A stretch of 64,000 bases of DNA from Bacillus mesophilus (GCF_011008845.1 NZ_JAAIWM010000002.1:124001-188000), one strand, 5' to 3'; positions 8,561 to 18,003 are shown, counted from the stretch's first letter. The notes: generated from the sequence alone by a model not told the origin. Numbers and translations are program-made.

Positions 8561-8788
8561 GTGTACACGTTAAGAAAAAATTATTATCCATATGCCAGTC
8601 CTTTTGATCCATGTCCACCCATTCCCGTAAAGTCTTATCCAACTCCACCGAATTTATATCTCGGTTTTCAGCCTTATGGACTTCCACAGTTTTCTCCAAA
8701 AGAAGCCTTATGTAGTGGGACCTTATGGCCCGTTTTTTACGATCCTTACTATAATCCATATGAAAAGCCATTAAGGGAGGAGAGGTAA
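8561..8788 (+). CDS. cotJA: Spore coat-associated protein CotJA
   Basis: A 75-residue proline- and tyrosine-rich protein (YYPYASPFDPCPP, PYGLPQF). It is needed with CotJC for assembly of the CotJ proteins into the inner spore coat. The start is GTG at 8561 with TAGGAGGG seven bases upstream. It is the first gene of a three-gene plus-strand operon and abuts cotJB directly. The AT-rich 220-bp upstream gap probably holds a sporulation (sigma-E) promoter. I see only a weak candidate. Confidence 0.9.
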   Translation: MYTLRKNYYPYASPFDPCPPIPVKSYPTPPNLYLGFQPYGLPQFSPKEALCSGTLWPVFYDPYYNPYEKPLREER

Positions 8789-9049
8789 ATGAAGCAACTC
8801 CCACCTGAATATTATGCTTTATTAGAGGAACTACAAGCTGTTGATTTTGTTCTCGTTGAATTAACACTCTATTTAGACACACATCCACATGATTATGATG
8901 CAATTCAGCAATATAATCAGTTCGCTCAGCAGAGAGGATTGTTAAAAAAGCAAATTGAATCAAAATTTGGACCTTTACAGCAATATGGAAACAGCTATTC
9001 GGGATATCCCTGGAACTGGGATGACGCACCATGGCCATGGCAGGTTTAA
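8789..9049 (+). CDS. cotJB: Spore coat protein CotJB
   Basis: An 86-residue CotJB-family protein, helical in its first two thirds (EYYALLEELQAVDFVLVELTLYLDTHP) with a glycine-tryptophan-rich tail (YPWNWDDAPWPW). Its role in the coat is structural or accessory to CotJC. ATG follows AGGGAGGAGAGG, which lies in the end of cotJA, so the genes are translationally coupled. The cotJC gene follows after 25 bases. Confidence 0.9.
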   Translation: MKQLPPEYYALLEELQAVDFVLVELTLYLDTHPHDYDAIQQYNQFAQQRGLLKKQIESKFGPLQQYGNSYSGYPWNWDDAPWPWQV

Positions 9050-9074
9050 ACATATATAGGAGGGATTAACCTAC

Positions 9075-9644
9075 ATGTGGATTTATGAGAAGAAGCTGCA
9101 GTACCCGGTTAAAGTCAGTACTTGTAATCCGACCCTTGCAAAGTTTTTAATTGAGCAATATGGAGGAGCTGACGGAGAGTTAGCAGCTGCACTTCGATAT
9201 CTCAATCAAAGATATACGATTCCCGATAAGGTGATTGGGTTACTAACAGATATTGGTACAGAGGAATTTGCCCATCTAGAAATGATTGCGACCATGATCT
9301 ACAAATTAACAAAGGATGCCACGCCTGAACAAATGAAGGCAGCAGGCTTAGCACCGCATTATGTAAATCATGATAGTGCTTTGTTTTATCATAATGCTGC
9401 AGGTAACCCTTTTACTGCTGAATATATTCAAGCAAAAGGTGATCCTATTGCTGATCTATACGAGGATATTGCTGCAGAAGAAAAAGCCCGAGCTACTTAT
9501 CAATGGATTATCAACATGAGTGATGATCCGGACTTAAACGATTCATTACGTTTCCTTCGTGAACGTGAGATTGTACATTCTCAGCGTTTTAGAGAAGCTG
9601 TTGAAATATTAAAAGACGAACGTGATAAAAAACAGTTCTTTTAA
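9075..9644 (+). CDS. cotJC: CotJC, manganese catalase-like spore coat protein
   Basis: A 189-residue member of the dimanganese catalase family. The helical bundle carries metal-ligand glutamates and histidines in LLTDIGTEEFAHLEMIAT, YEDIAAEEKAR and REIVHSQRF. It may break down hydrogen peroxide in the spore, though catalysis has not been shown for many CotJC proteins. Length matches B. subtilis CotJC. Start ATG has AGGAGGGATT upstream. The operon ends in a hairpin shared with convergent ypbF. Confidence 0.93.
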   Translation: MWIYEKKLQYPVKVSTCNPTLAKFLIEQYGGADGELAAALRYLNQRYTIPDKVIGLLTDIGTEEFAHLEMIATMIYKLTKDATPEQMKAAGLAPHYVNHDSALFYHNAAGNPFTAEYIQAKGDPIADLYEDIAAEEKARATYQWIINMSDDPDLNDSLRFLREREIVHSQRFREAVEILKDERDKKQFF

Positions 9645-9649
9645 CCTGG

Positions 9650-9678
9650 TAGCTGAATTGATTCTTCAATTCAGCTAT
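9650..9678. terminator. Terminator between cotJC and ypbF
   Basis: Stem TAGCTGAATTGA / TCAATTCAGCTA with a short loop followed by TTTATTTT on the plus strand. It lies between two converging genes and overlaps the ypbF stop codon. Confidence 0.75.
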
Positions 9679-10133
9679 TTATTTTCATGATATAAATTAA
9701 TATCCTTTTCTTCCTTCATTTTAGCAAATACTTCATTTCTTTTCTCCCAATCGAATGGGTATCTCCATTGAATAGGACTCTTCTGTACTATTTCTTTTCT
9801 AAGATCTTGAAATTCTTTCTCATGCTTATCTTTCTTTTTTTTAAGATAGGAGCCTAGTCCACCAAGAAAAATTAAAGCACCGATGAGTACGTATAGAAAA
9901 AGATTTGATACAATCATCGCAAACATTTGATCTGCATTGGAGCCATAAGGTTCCAATATAAAATTATTTATATAAAAAAACATCAGTAAAAAGCACAGTA
10001 ATGAACACCACGTACAAATAATTAGTTTCTTTTTATAAGAATCAAATTTAACTTTATGCTTATAAACGTTCTGTAGCATAACTTTGGTGGGCTCGTCTGT
10101 ATGACTACCAAACTCTTCAATGAATTTTTCCAA
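9675..10133 (-). CDS. ypbF: YpbF family membrane protein (DUF2663)
   Basis: A 152-residue protein of unknown function with two hydrophobic segments (about residues 38-58 and 75-95), a lysine-rich linker and a charged cytoplasmic tail with IQWRYPFDWEKR. These features and its place between ypbG and ypbE match B. subtilis ypbF. The start codon is TTG with AAGGAGAG upstream. No enzymatic motif is visible. Confidence 0.75.
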   Translation of the reverse strand: MEKFIEEFGSHTDEPTKVMLQNVYKHKVKFDSYKKKLIICTWCSLLCFLLMFFYINNFILEPYGSNADQMFAMIVSNLFLYVLIGALIFLGGLGSYLKKKKDKHEKEFQDLRKEIVQKSPIQWRYPFDWEKRNEVFAKMKEEKDINLYHENK

Positions 10134-10280
10134 TTCACTCTCTCCTTTTTGTAATACTTGTCTTATGTATATTCAACAAGAATGTAACTTAGAAGGAAGT
10201 ATGCTTAGTTGGATTGTAGTTTTATATATTTTTTTAAAGAGGAATCCTGAATGAGATAAACGGCTACCAAGAAACCAAGG
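10134..10280. other. Intergenic DNA before the repeat
   Basis: AT-rich stretch upstream of ypbF with its probable promoter but no convincing ORF. Together with the repeat that follows and the next terminator it makes a 340-base gap between ypbF and the CNNM gene. Confidence 0.4.
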
Positions 10281-10405
10281 AGATCTTCGTTCCAGAACAC
10301 TCGCTTTCCGCGGGCGGTTGGTGAGCCTCCTCGTCGCATTCGCTCCTGTGGGGTCTCCCCTAAACCGCTTTTCCCGCAGGAGTCTCTCGTTCTTCCACTA
10401 CGATC
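10281..10405 (+). repeat. GC-rich palindromic intergenic repeat, copy 2
   Basis: Contains CTTTCCGCGGG, GTGAGCCTCCTCG, GGGGTCTCCCC and CCCGCAGGAGTC in order. The inner blocks and the outer arms (GATCTTCGT...AGAAC against GTTCT...ACGATC) form a long cruciform-like structure. Same family as the elements at 1-112 and 39566-39690. Confidence 0.8.
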
Positions 10406-10445
10406 ACTGCTAAAAAAATCAATTCAATTATTATACAGATAAATT

Positions 10446-10473
10446 AAAAAGCAACGTCTCATGACGTTGCTTT
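10446..10473 (-). terminator. Terminator of the CNNM-family gene
   Basis: Minus-strand hairpin AAAGCAACGTC / GACGTTGCTTT followed by TTAATTT. Confidence 0.8.
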
Positions 10474-10476
10474 AAT

Positions 10477-11796
10477 TTACATTTGAAGCTCAGTTTCTCT
10501 AACTGACACTCTGATTTGTGTAATTCTCTTTTCGTCCATTTCCTCAACAGCAAATAGGACATTGTTATATTCTGTAACCGGACGCTCGTCACTGTTTGGA
10601 ATATAGCCTAGTTCGCCAAGTACAAAACCACTTAGTGTGTCATAATCTTCTATCGGCAGATCCAATTTTAAGGCTTCTGTTACATCATCTAAATGGGTAG
10701 TACCATCTATTAAATAAGTGTTTTCATCTATGACTTTTATTTTTTCGGTTTCTAATTCTGGTTCATCATACTCATCGAAGATATTCCCTACAATCTCTTC
10801 TAGGACGTCCTCAATCGTAACTAAACCGTCTGTTCCACCATACTCGTCGATTGCAATCGCAAGATGTGTATTATGCTTTTGCATTTCTTTAAATAGCTCA
10901 TCAATACCTTTAGAATCTGGAACATAATAGGGTTCTCTGATTAACTCTAAAAGATTAAATGCTTGATGATCTTTGTTAGCAAACTGTAAAAGGTCCTTCA
11001 CATGTAAGATTCCAATGATGTGATCTAGACTGTCTTGGTAAACTGGGAATCTCGTATACCTTTCAAGATTCACTAAATCAATGGTCTCTTTTAGACTAAA
11101 ATGAGCAGGAATAGCTACTATATTTGTACGGTGAGTCATAATGTCAGATACCTGTTTGTCATCAAATTCAAATATATTATTGATCATTATTTTTTCATTT
11201 TCTTGAATAGTTCCCTTTTCTTTCCCTACATCAATCATCATTCTAATTTCTTCTTCTGTTACATTCTCATCGTCAGCGCTTGGATCTACACCAAACAGCC
11301 TAACAACACTGTTTGTAGAAAACGTTAATAATTTTACAAACGGAGAAGAAATTTTAGATAAAAGAGTAAGTGGGACTACTGCAAACATAGAGATTGATTC
11401 AGCTTTTTGTAGTGCTAACCTCTTAGGAACAAGTTCACCAAAAACTAATGTAAAATAAGAAAGAATTAATGTAATAATAATGACTGAAGCTGCTTCTAAA
11501 ACACGTGGCGAACCGGGAACTCCTAATACAATTAGCCACTGTGTAAATCTTCCGGCAAAGCTTTCAGCAGCGAATGCACTAGCTAAGAATCCTGCCAGAG
11601 TAATTCCAATTTGAATCGTGGCTAAAAATCGACTAGGTTCCGATAATAACTGGTAAAGCATAATCGACTTTCTGTCACCTTTGTCTGCCATCAATTTAAC
11701 CTTGTTATCATTTAAGGATATTAAGGCAATCTCTGATGCAGCAAAAAAAGCATTTAATACAATAAGTATTAAAAGTATAATAATCTCTATTTCCAA
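10477..11796 (-). CDS. CNNM/CorC family transmembrane protein with CBS pair
   Basis: A protein of 439 residues with an N-terminal CNNM (DUF21) transmembrane domain of four hydrophobic segments, starting LLILIVLNAFFAASE. A CBS pair follows (DIMTHRTNIVAIP and DEYGGTDGLVTIEDVLEEIVG), then a C-terminal CorC/HlyC domain. This family takes part in magnesium or divalent cation handling and is often labelled hemolysin-like. A TTG start at 11796 is chosen because a perfect GGAGGTC lies eight bases upstream. A longer reading to 11889 lacks a ribosome site and adds non-family sequence. It is an insertion relative to the B. subtilis order. Confidence 0.88.
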   Translation of the reverse strand: MEIEIIILLILIVLNAFFAASEIALISLNDNKVKLMADKGDRKSIMLYQLLSEPSRFLATIQIGITLAGFLASAFAAESFAGRFTQWLIVLGVPGSPRVLEAASVIIITLILSYFTLVFGELVPKRLALQKAESISMFAVVPLTLLSKISSPFVKLLTFSTNSVVRLFGVDPSADDENVTEEEIRMMIDVGKEKGTIQENEKIMINNIFEFDDKQVSDIMTHRTNIVAIPAHFSLKETIDLVNLERYTRFPVYQDSLDHIIGILHVKDLLQFANKDHQAFNLLELIREPYYVPDSKGIDELFKEMQKHNTHLAIAIDEYGGTDGLVTIEDVLEEIVGNIFDEYDEPELETEKIKVIDENTYLIDGTTHLDDVTEALKLDLPIEDYDTLSGFVLGELGYIPNSDERPVTEYNNVLFAVEEMDEKRITQIRVSVRETELQM

Positions 11797-12012
11797 TTTA
11801 AATAGACCTCCAAAATGGTTACGGTTCAATTTCTTTTCAGTTTCCGACTGACTGATTCTACTATATATAAAAACAGCTAGTCTACTCAAACTCTCTCAGT
11901 AGTCAATTCGCTTCATTTTAAGTTAAATTTACTGAATTAATGATATCTGGATATCCGGCTCGTTCATTTTTAAGTTCTAGCAACACCAATCGTGCTTTCT
12001 TATAAAAAAACA

Positions 12013-12050
12013 CAAAAAAACACACCTAAAAGCTTTCATTAGATGTGTAA
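12013..12050 (-). terminator. Terminator of the ypbE unit
   Basis: Minus-strand hairpin TACACATCTAA / TTAGGTGTGT followed by TTTTTTTG. It ends the ypbB-recS-ypbD-ypbE operon. Confidence 0.8.
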
Positions 12051-12078
12051 AACTCATATTAGTTGGCCGAGCAATGAT

Positions 12079-12699
12079 TTATTTAGAAGACTTTAGGGGG
12101 ATCTGCAGAATTTTACCATTCTCAACTTTGTTATCACTCAGCTTATTCCACTCTTTAATCAATTCTTCACCTAAACGGCTTTTATAGTAATACTGAGAGA
12201 TAGAATACAAAGTCTCCCCTTCTTTTACCTCGTGATAAATGATATTGTAATCCTCTGTTGTTGCTTTTTCTGTAGATGTATCTGTTGTCTCTTCCTCAGC
12301 GCTCCCAACATCCTCACGATCAGCCTCTTCTTCACTACCAGTCAGTTCTTTGTTTTCAATCTCGACTTCCCTATTTTCCAGTTTTGTCGCTATAGAAATC
12401 TTCTCGCTATGTGAAGGATCATCCTTCGAAAGTTCATTGATTGCAGGTAACTCATTTTGCTGATGAAAGGTATATCCCAATATTGCAATAGGTAATAGGA
12501 CAAATACAAACGTTAGAAATCGAAGTAGTGGAAATCTAAATTTAAATTTAGGTTTCTTCTCTTTATCCTTTGCTTGGTGTACCTTACTTCGAGGTGGCAG
12601 TGAAAGCGCATCTAATGATTTAGATGAGTCCTGTTCTTTTTTATTCATACGTTCTCTCAGATCTTGTGCTTGGTCACGATGATCATTAGAATCAGACAT
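12079..12699 (-). CDS. ypbE: LysM-domain membrane protein YpbE
   Basis: A 206-residue single-pass protein. A charged cytoplasmic part (residues 1-80) precedes one membrane segment (FLTFVFVLLPIAILGYTF). A Glu/Thr-rich extracellular linker follows, then a C-terminal LysM domain from about residue 155 (VKEGETLYSISQYYYKSRLGEELIKEWN is its core region). LysM binds peptidoglycan, so it probably links membrane and wall. It is the last gene of the ypbB-recS-ypbD-ypbE operon, five bases after ypbD. Start follows GAGGGGTGAAACA. Confidence 0.85.
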   Translation of the reverse strand: MSDSNDHRDQAQDLRERMNKKEQDSSKSLDALSLPPRSKVHQAKDKEKKPKFKFRFPLLRFLTFVFVLLPIAILGYTFHQQNELPAINELSKDDPSHSEKISIATKLENREVEIENKELTGSEEEADREDVGSAEEETTDTSTEKATTEDYNIIYHEVKEGETLYSISQYYYKSRLGEELIKEWNKLSDNKVENGKILQIPLKSSK

Positions 12700-12703
12700 T
12701 GTT

Positions 12704-13288
12704 TCACCCCTCGTTCTCTTTAAGATAATCTATTCTTATCTTAACGCCAAATATAAAATCTATTAAAAAGTGAGCAAAAATCGTTACAAACAGGTTTTCT
12801 GTTATTTCGTATAAATATCCTAACAAAAAACTAAGTGAGATGACGATTAGAAATAACACCCATTTCTTTAGGTAACGAACATGTAAAAATGCAAATAACA
12901 CACTAGCTACAACAAAACCAAAATGAGTTTGGATAACACCTCTAAATAACCATTCCTCTGCAATTGCAATAATCCAGCATAGGACAAAAATATGGAGGTA
13001 TGACCGCTTTTGAAACACACGGTTGTTGATTCCCCCATCATCGAAATGATGTGCTGGGACTATCTTCATCAACCATAGGTCTATCAGAACAACGCCTATG
13101 CCGGCTACTCCACCGTACAATAGAATCTCCAAAATATCTAGCTGCCATATAGACTTAAATTGCTCTAAATCGAAGAGAAAGAAACCAATGACTGATGCTA
13201 TGGCTAATAAGAACAACTGTGTTATATAGAGATGTGTTAGTACCTCGCGATCGGTCATATGCTCGATCACGTCAGATTGATTTTTCAT
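12704..13288 (-). CDS. ypbD: CPBP family intramembrane metalloprotease YpbD
   Basis: Polytopic membrane protein of the CAAX-protease and bacteriocin-processing (CPBP/Abi) family. The family motifs are present: EEWLFRG, FAFLHVRY and HFLIDF. Substrate unknown. The ATG at 13288 (MKNQSDVIEHM) is preferred, because the longer reading to 13336 would begin inside recS without homology-like sequence. The ribosome site is weak (AAGTGAG), consistent with coupling to recS. Position between recS and ypbE equals B. subtilis. Confidence 0.83.
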   Translation of the reverse strand: MKNQSDVIEHMTDREVLTHLYITQLFLLAIASVIGFFLFDLEQFKSIWQLDILEILLYGGVAGIGVVLIDLWLMKIVPAHHFDDGGINNRVFQKRSYLHIFVLCWIIAIAEEWLFRGVIQTHFGFVVASVLFAFLHVRYLKKWVLFLIVISLSFLLGYLYEITENLFVTIFAHFLIDFIFGVKIRIDYLKENEG

Positions 13289-13299
13289 GTAAACAACAC

Positions 13300-14805
13300 T
13301 CACTTTATTAGGATTGATTGAAGTTCTTGTTGCCATCCTTTTAATCCAGTTTCACTTACTAGTTCGTCCTTCTTTTCATACATTTGATAATCCACCTGAC
13401 ATAGATCACAGCACTGCGGAACCTTATTGTTAAGTCTTTCATCAAAAATCCACAGGTACTCTTCTCTTCTACAGTTAGGGGAATGAATCCAACTGTTCAT
13501 TTCTTTTAGTTTATGTTTTTTATAAATTAACCGATCTTGTATCAACGTGGTTATATTTTTAATAATCATACCCGGCTCTATGTCTTGGATTAAAATGTCT
13601 TCCTTCAGAAAACCGCCAAGTTCAAGCTGATATTTTATAAATCTCCACGCTGTTTCATTAAGTGTCGTAAAGGATAGCAGTGAAGATTCATTAATAGGCT
13701 TATTTAATGCACAAGTCCCTTTTAGAAGTTCAATAATATGCTTTAGTTCATCCAAAGAAGGGAATTCTTGTTGAATCAGTGCTTCTGGCAATTCTTGGTC
13801 AGTTGGGGAATGTAGAAGGATTGCAATGCTATTATTCCCATCTCTACCTGCTCGTCCGATTTCCTGAAGATAAGCCTCAATGGTTGTAGGATGGTGAAAA
13901 TGGATGACATACCTTACGTTTGGTTTATTAACCCCCATCCCAAAAGCGTTTGTACAGCATATGATTTGTATTTGATCAGATAAAAACTGTTGCTGAATGA
14001 GCAATCTTTGTTCGTTATCCATTCCTCCGTGATAAAAGGCAACCCCTTTGATTCCAGCATCCTTAAGGAGGTTTGAAATATTCTCCGCCCACCAACGGCT
14101 TGAAAAATAGATCATCCCAGGCCCTTGAAGCTGTTGTACCCATTGTAGGAGCTTTCTTTTCTTATCGTCAATATTTGCAACCTTTTCAACATTTATTGAA
14201 ATGTTTGGCCGATCGATAGAGTGTAGATGATAAGAAACTTCTTTCAGCTTCAAAATACGTACCATATCATGCAATACATTTTTTGTCGCAGTAGCCGTTA
14301 AAGCTAGACACGGAGGATTTCCTAGGTCTTCGATCACTCCACTTAATTTTAGATAATCCGTTCTAAATTCATGTCCCCACTGAGAAATGCAATGAGCCTC
14401 ATCCACGACAAACAGAGAGATATGAATACTCTGTAGCCTTTTTATAAAGTAGGAATTTTGAAGCATCTCTGGGGAAACGAAGATAAACTTATAAACTGAA
14501 AGCCTTTCAATGGTTTTTCTTTTCTCTTCAAAAGATAAAAAGCTGTTAATGGCAACCGCTCTTTTTTCACCGAGCATCTGAAGCTGCTGTATTTGATCTT
14601 CCATGAGCGATAACAGAGGTGATACGATCACTACAGCCCCTTCTAATATATATCCTGGTAGTAAGTAGCAGATGGATTTACCTGCACCTGTTGGTAACAT
14701 TGCTACTACATTTTTTCCGGAAATTACGTCTTCTATTATTTCTTTCTGCCCTTTTCGAAAAGAGCTATATCCGAATGTATCACGTAATACGGCTTGAATT
14801 TCCAT
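13300..14805 (-). CDS. recS: RecQ-family ATP-dependent DNA helicase RecS
   Basis: An SF2 3'-5' helicase of about 501 residues. Visible motifs are the RecQ motif 0 (TFGYSSFRKGQKE), Walker A (LPTGAGKS), DEAH box (VVDEAHCISQWGHEFR region), SAT-like ALTATAT, and motif VI (QEIGRAGRDG). A C-terminal zinc-binding set of four cysteines (NCRREEYL, CCDLC) is present. The HRDC domain of longer RecQ proteins is absent, which fits RecS (YpbC). It acts in DNA repair and recombination. ATG 14805 has AGGTGGTGCTC upstream. The gene overlaps ypbB by 26 bases. Confidence 0.9.
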   Translation of the reverse strand: MEIQAVLRDTFGYSSFRKGQKEIIEDVISGKNVVAMLPTGAGKSICYLLPGYILEGAVVIVSPLLSLMEDQIQQLQMLGEKRAVAINSFLSFEEKRKTIERLSVYKFIFVSPEMLQNSYFIKRLQSIHISLFVVDEAHCISQWGHEFRTDYLKLSGVIEDLGNPPCLALTATATKNVLHDMVRILKLKEVSYHLHSIDRPNISINVEKVANIDDKKRKLLQWVQQLQGPGMIYFSSRWWAENISNLLKDAGIKGVAFYHGGMDNEQRLLIQQQFLSDQIQIICCTNAFGMGVNKPNVRYVIHFHHPTTIEAYLQEIGRAGRDGNNSIAILLHSPTDQELPEALIQQEFPSLDELKHIIELLKGTCALNKPINESSLLSFTTLNETAWRFIKYQLELGGFLKEDILIQDIEPGMIIKNITTLIQDRLIYKKHKLKEMNSWIHSPNCRREEYLWIFDERLNNKVPQCCDLCQVDYQMYEKKDELVSETGLKGWQQELQSILIK

Positions 14806-15844
14806 GAGCACCACCTAGTTTGGCTAACACCAATCGAATTTCAAAGTAACTTGCTTCTATTGGTAACTGTTTCCTGATCAATTTTAACTGGTTTGTTCCT
14901 GAGTTCTTTATACACTCTGAAATAATACTGATATCCTTCGGGTTAATAAACGTTGAGATATCAAAAGAGGGATTCGTTAAGGCAATTTCAACTATATGAT
15001 CTTCAATTGTATTTTTCTTTAATTGACGCATTGCTGCAATCTCTTCAATTGTTCGTCCTTGCTGGAGAAGCTCCATTGTTCTCGATGTAGATTGAGTTAA
15101 GGTCGTTGGCTTGTTGCTAACCATTGCAAGCCTGCTTAATAATGGGTATTGATCAGGATACTGTTCTAACCTATCTAACAAATAATGAACTGTAGCTTGA
15201 AATGAAATAGAAACTTTTAGCGAATCCGTTTCAAGTAGTTCAGCAATTTGTGTATTCGTGTATCCAATCCGCCTCAAACTTGTTAGCTTATAAACGAATA
15301 TCGTGGATTGCAATTCATCTAAATTAGATAAAACTGAAAATAACTCGTCATGTAGATCTTTCGCAACAACTTCTCGCAAACCAGGTTGATTTTTTAAGAA
15401 GGATTTTACCCACTGCATCGTGTTTTGATCTCGACTTATTGGTATAAAACGAGTTTCATGATGAATAAGATAAGACAAGCACTGAATAGTTAACGACAAG
15501 CGTTCCCAAAAAACAGCTGTTATGCTGGAATATGCCCAACCATTCAAGGATTTTGGTATTGAGAAAGAGGAAAGCTGATTTCTTCCAGTATTATTGACAG
15601 TATAAGCTCCTTCTCCAACTGAACTGACCATTCCCTTTTCTATTAACTGTTGAACTGATCGCTCCATACCTTCTCTTGTGAGGTCAGGCAAAAGGCCAAA
15701 CAGAGGTTCAAGCTGAAAAAGCTTGGCATCCTGAATTGTCTGGGAAGAGCGTTTTCCTTTATACAAATGGTAGATCGAATAAACTGTTCGCTCTCCATTA
15801 ATTTTTTCTAATCCATAAAGGGTCAATAATAAGATATAGTTCAT
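14780..15844 (-). CDS. ypbB: Helix-turn-helix domain protein YpbB
   Basis: A 354-residue protein of unknown biochemical role that precedes recS in Bacillaceae. A C-terminal helix-turn-helix segment (about residues 255-305, TMELLQQGRTIEEIAAMRQL and KNTIEDHIVEIA) matches the helicase-associated HTH domain often fused to RecQ. That and the overlap with recS suggest a partner of the helicase. Start ATG has AAAAGGATACG upstream. First gene of the operon. Confidence 0.82.
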   Translation of the reverse strand: MNYILLLTLYGLEKINGERTVYSIYHLYKGKRSSQTIQDAKLFQLEPLFGLLPDLTREGMERSVQQLIEKGMVSSVGEGAYTVNNTGRNQLSSFSIPKSLNGWAYSSITAVFWERLSLTIQCLSYLIHHETRFIPISRDQNTMQWVKSFLKNQPGLREVVAKDLHDELFSVLSNLDELQSTIFVYKLTSLRRIGYTNTQIAELLETDSLKVSISFQATVHYLLDRLEQYPDQYPLLSRLAMVSNKPTTLTQSTSRTMELLQQGRTIEEIAAMRQLKKNTIEDHIVEIALTNPSFDISTFINPKDISIISECIKNSGTNQLKLIRKQLPIEASYFEIRLVLAKLGGAHGNSSRIT

Positions 15845-15978
15845 AATCGTATCCTTTTCTTATTCTTCTTTTTATTTTAGCAAATTTTCAAGGAAAATGG
15901 GTTAGTTTATATTTTCTAGGAAAGGGTATTAATATATTGTGAAACCTTGTGTGATAAGCATTCTCAATGACTTTCTTG

Positions 15979-16007
15979 TTGAAAAGTTGGCCAAACAGTT
16001 TTACAAT
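15979..16007 (+). promoter_or_regulatory. Putative sigma-A promoter of fer
   Basis: TTGAAA, 17 bases, TACAAT, about 130 bases upstream of the ferredoxin start. Good match and ideal spacing. It would give a leader of roughly 120 bases with no obvious structure. Confidence 0.55.
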
Positions 16008-16111
16008 ATGTATGAGGAATTCGTTTCCACTTTACACTGTTACAGTAATGATGTGGTAAATAGGTGTTATCACCAAAAAGCGGTATTCTTGCATAAACTA
16101 TTTATGTGTAA

Positions 16112-16384
<273 letters not shown>

Positions 16385-16419
16385 TATCTAGAGAATATAT
16401 TCTCTAATTCATGTAAAAA

Positions 16420-16444
16420 ACCTCTGTGATCCAGAGGTTTTTTA
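16420..16444 (+). terminator. Terminator of fer
   Basis: Stem AACCTCTG / CAGAGGTT with loop TGATC, followed by TTTTTATT. Confidence 0.85.
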
Positions 16445-16901
16445 TTTATGAAATGATAAAAGACACTGGCTCTTGGATTAAGACAGTGTCCTATTTGTGT
16501 TTAAAGTTTGAGGAACATATGTGTAGTAGCCATTTAGAGTATCTTGGTGATTTGCATGGAATTCTCTGCCAGGATTAAAAAATGTTCTTAATTTGGACAC
16601 AATACTGTACCAAAAGTTATTTACGCAATTGTTGGTAATTTTTACGCAATTCTAGCCAGAGTCACGCAATTTTCCCTAACTTGGATACAAATCTCCGGCT
16701 AGCTCAAACGATTATTTACATCCTCACGCAATAAGCATAAACCAGCAGAAAATAAAGGGTACTTTTCCCTAGAAATCCAATAAATAGGCCTAACTGTCAA
16801 TAATACAAAGACTCCTAGTAAAAGAGTCCTTTCAATACAAACAATTGTGAGGTTGAGAAGCTCTGTCTTCTGGTAACCTAAAGACAGAGTCCCACCTACC
16901 A
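16445..16901. other. Gene-poor intergenic stretch
   Basis: About 450 bases between fer and the M23 peptidase gene. It contains a small inverted repeat (GACACTG...CAGTGTC, about 16463-16490), three spaced ACGCAATT octamers, and a hairpin (CTCTGTCTT/AAGACAGAG, about 16865-16893) just downstream of the peptidase gene that could slow or stop its transcription but lacks a T tail. No supported gene. Confidence 0.5.
16623..16671. repeat. Three spaced ACGCAATT direct repeats
   Basis: ACGCAATT begins at 16623, 16644 and 16664, so the copies are 21 and 20 bases apart, about two helical turns. Sequence between copies is not conserved. Confidence 0.5.
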
Positions 16902-17798
16902 TTACTCTTGAATGATGGATAACTCCTGCCCGATCACAATGGTATCAGACGAAAGCTTATTCCATTCCTTAATAGACTTCACAGAAACATCATATTTCTC
17001 GGATAGCCCCCACAAAGTCATTCCTTTAGTTACCTCAACTACAATGTTATCCATTTTTTTAGAAGCTTTTACTTCTTCCTGATTAGGTTGCTTTCCTTGT
17101 ATTTCTAACACATCTTCACTATAGTCTTTTGATGATACGATTACGGATGTAGAAAGTAATTGTTCAGCTTCTTTTTCAGAGATATTCCATTGATCTGCCG
17201 GTTGATCTGGTAAAGCATTGCTTAATACTGCCATTTTTTCAGCCTGCTTCTTTTCCGCCATAGCCTGGCTTACCTTACCGTCAATTAATACCGATACATC
17301 TAGAGCATGAAGCGGATTAATGGAGTTGGTTTTTTCTACATTCCAATCACCCATATGTACTTCAAAATGTAAGTGTGCACCTCTTGATCTACCCGTATTA
17401 CCGACTTTTCCAATTACATCACCTTTTTTAATCTCTTGACCTTCTTCAACTAGTCTCTCGCTTAAATGAGCATACACGGTTTCAAAGCCTTCGGGATGCT
17501 TAATAAACACAACGTGACCATATGAAGATGAGTAATACGATTTTGTAACCGTTCCGTCTTCAACAGAAAATGTATCTGTCCCAGTTGGTGCAGCAATATC
17601 TATTCCATGGTGGTGGCCACCCCTTGTCCCAAAATGGTCCGTAAGTTCTCCATATACAGGCCACACCCAGTCAATCGTTTCAGCTAATATAATAGGGGAT
17701 TGTTCTTCTGCCTTCACTGTTTTAACACTTAAAAACATGCAAGCAATACAAAATCCCATGATTAATACAATTAAAAGACGCCTTGATAAATCCAACAT
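16902..17798 (-). CDS. Secreted M23 peptidase with C-terminal LysM
   Basis: A 298-residue exported protein. The signal peptide or anchor is residues 1-30 (ending VKAEE). The M23 (LytM/lysostaphin) domain spans about 45-170 with the metal ligands in GHHHGID (His63, Asp67) and HLHFE (142-146), so it looks catalytically intact. A linker follows, then a LysM wall-binding domain at about 251-298 (KGMTLWGLSEKY). It probably cuts or remodels peptidoglycan cross-links. It is monocistronic, with GGAGGACAAGGAG before the ATG. Whether it is vegetative or sporulation-specific cannot be read. Confidence 0.85.
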   Translation of the reverse strand: MLDLSRRLLIVLIMGFCIACMFLSVKTVKAEEQSPIILAETIDWVWPVYGELTDHFGTRGGHHHGIDIAAPTGTDTFSVEDGTVTKSYYSSSYGHVVFIKHPEGFETVYAHLSERLVEEGQEIKKGDVIGKVGNTGRSRGAHLHFEVHMGDWNVEKTNSINPLHALDVSVLIDGKVSQAMAEKKQAEKMAVLSNALPDQPADQWNISEKEAEQLLSTSVIVSSKDYSEDVLEIQGKQPNQEEVKASKKMDNIVVEVTKGMTLWGLSEKYDVSVKSIKEWNKLSSDTIVIGQELSIIQE

Positions 17799-18003
17799 AC
17801 TCCTTGTCCTCCTCTAAGCTTCTGCTGTCCACTAAATCCAAGAGATCTAGTAGCAGCAATTTGGTTTCACTATTTCTTTAGGTTGGAATTTTACTAGCTC
17901 TCCTAAGTGGTTACTTTTCCTTTTTTGTACAGAAAAAATACTCACACCCTGTAAAGTTTTCCATTAATGCTATAAAATATGAGGACAAGTTTTAAAATAG
18001 ACC

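Noticed and set aside
8526..9053. 175-codon minus-strand ORF opposite cotJA and cotJB
   Set aside because: Antisense shadow of two well-supported coat genes.
16699..16902. 67-codon minus-strand ORF right after the M23 peptidase gene
   Set aside because: No ribosome site of its own, start overlaps the peptidase stop, sequence includes a hairpin, and it resembles no known protein.
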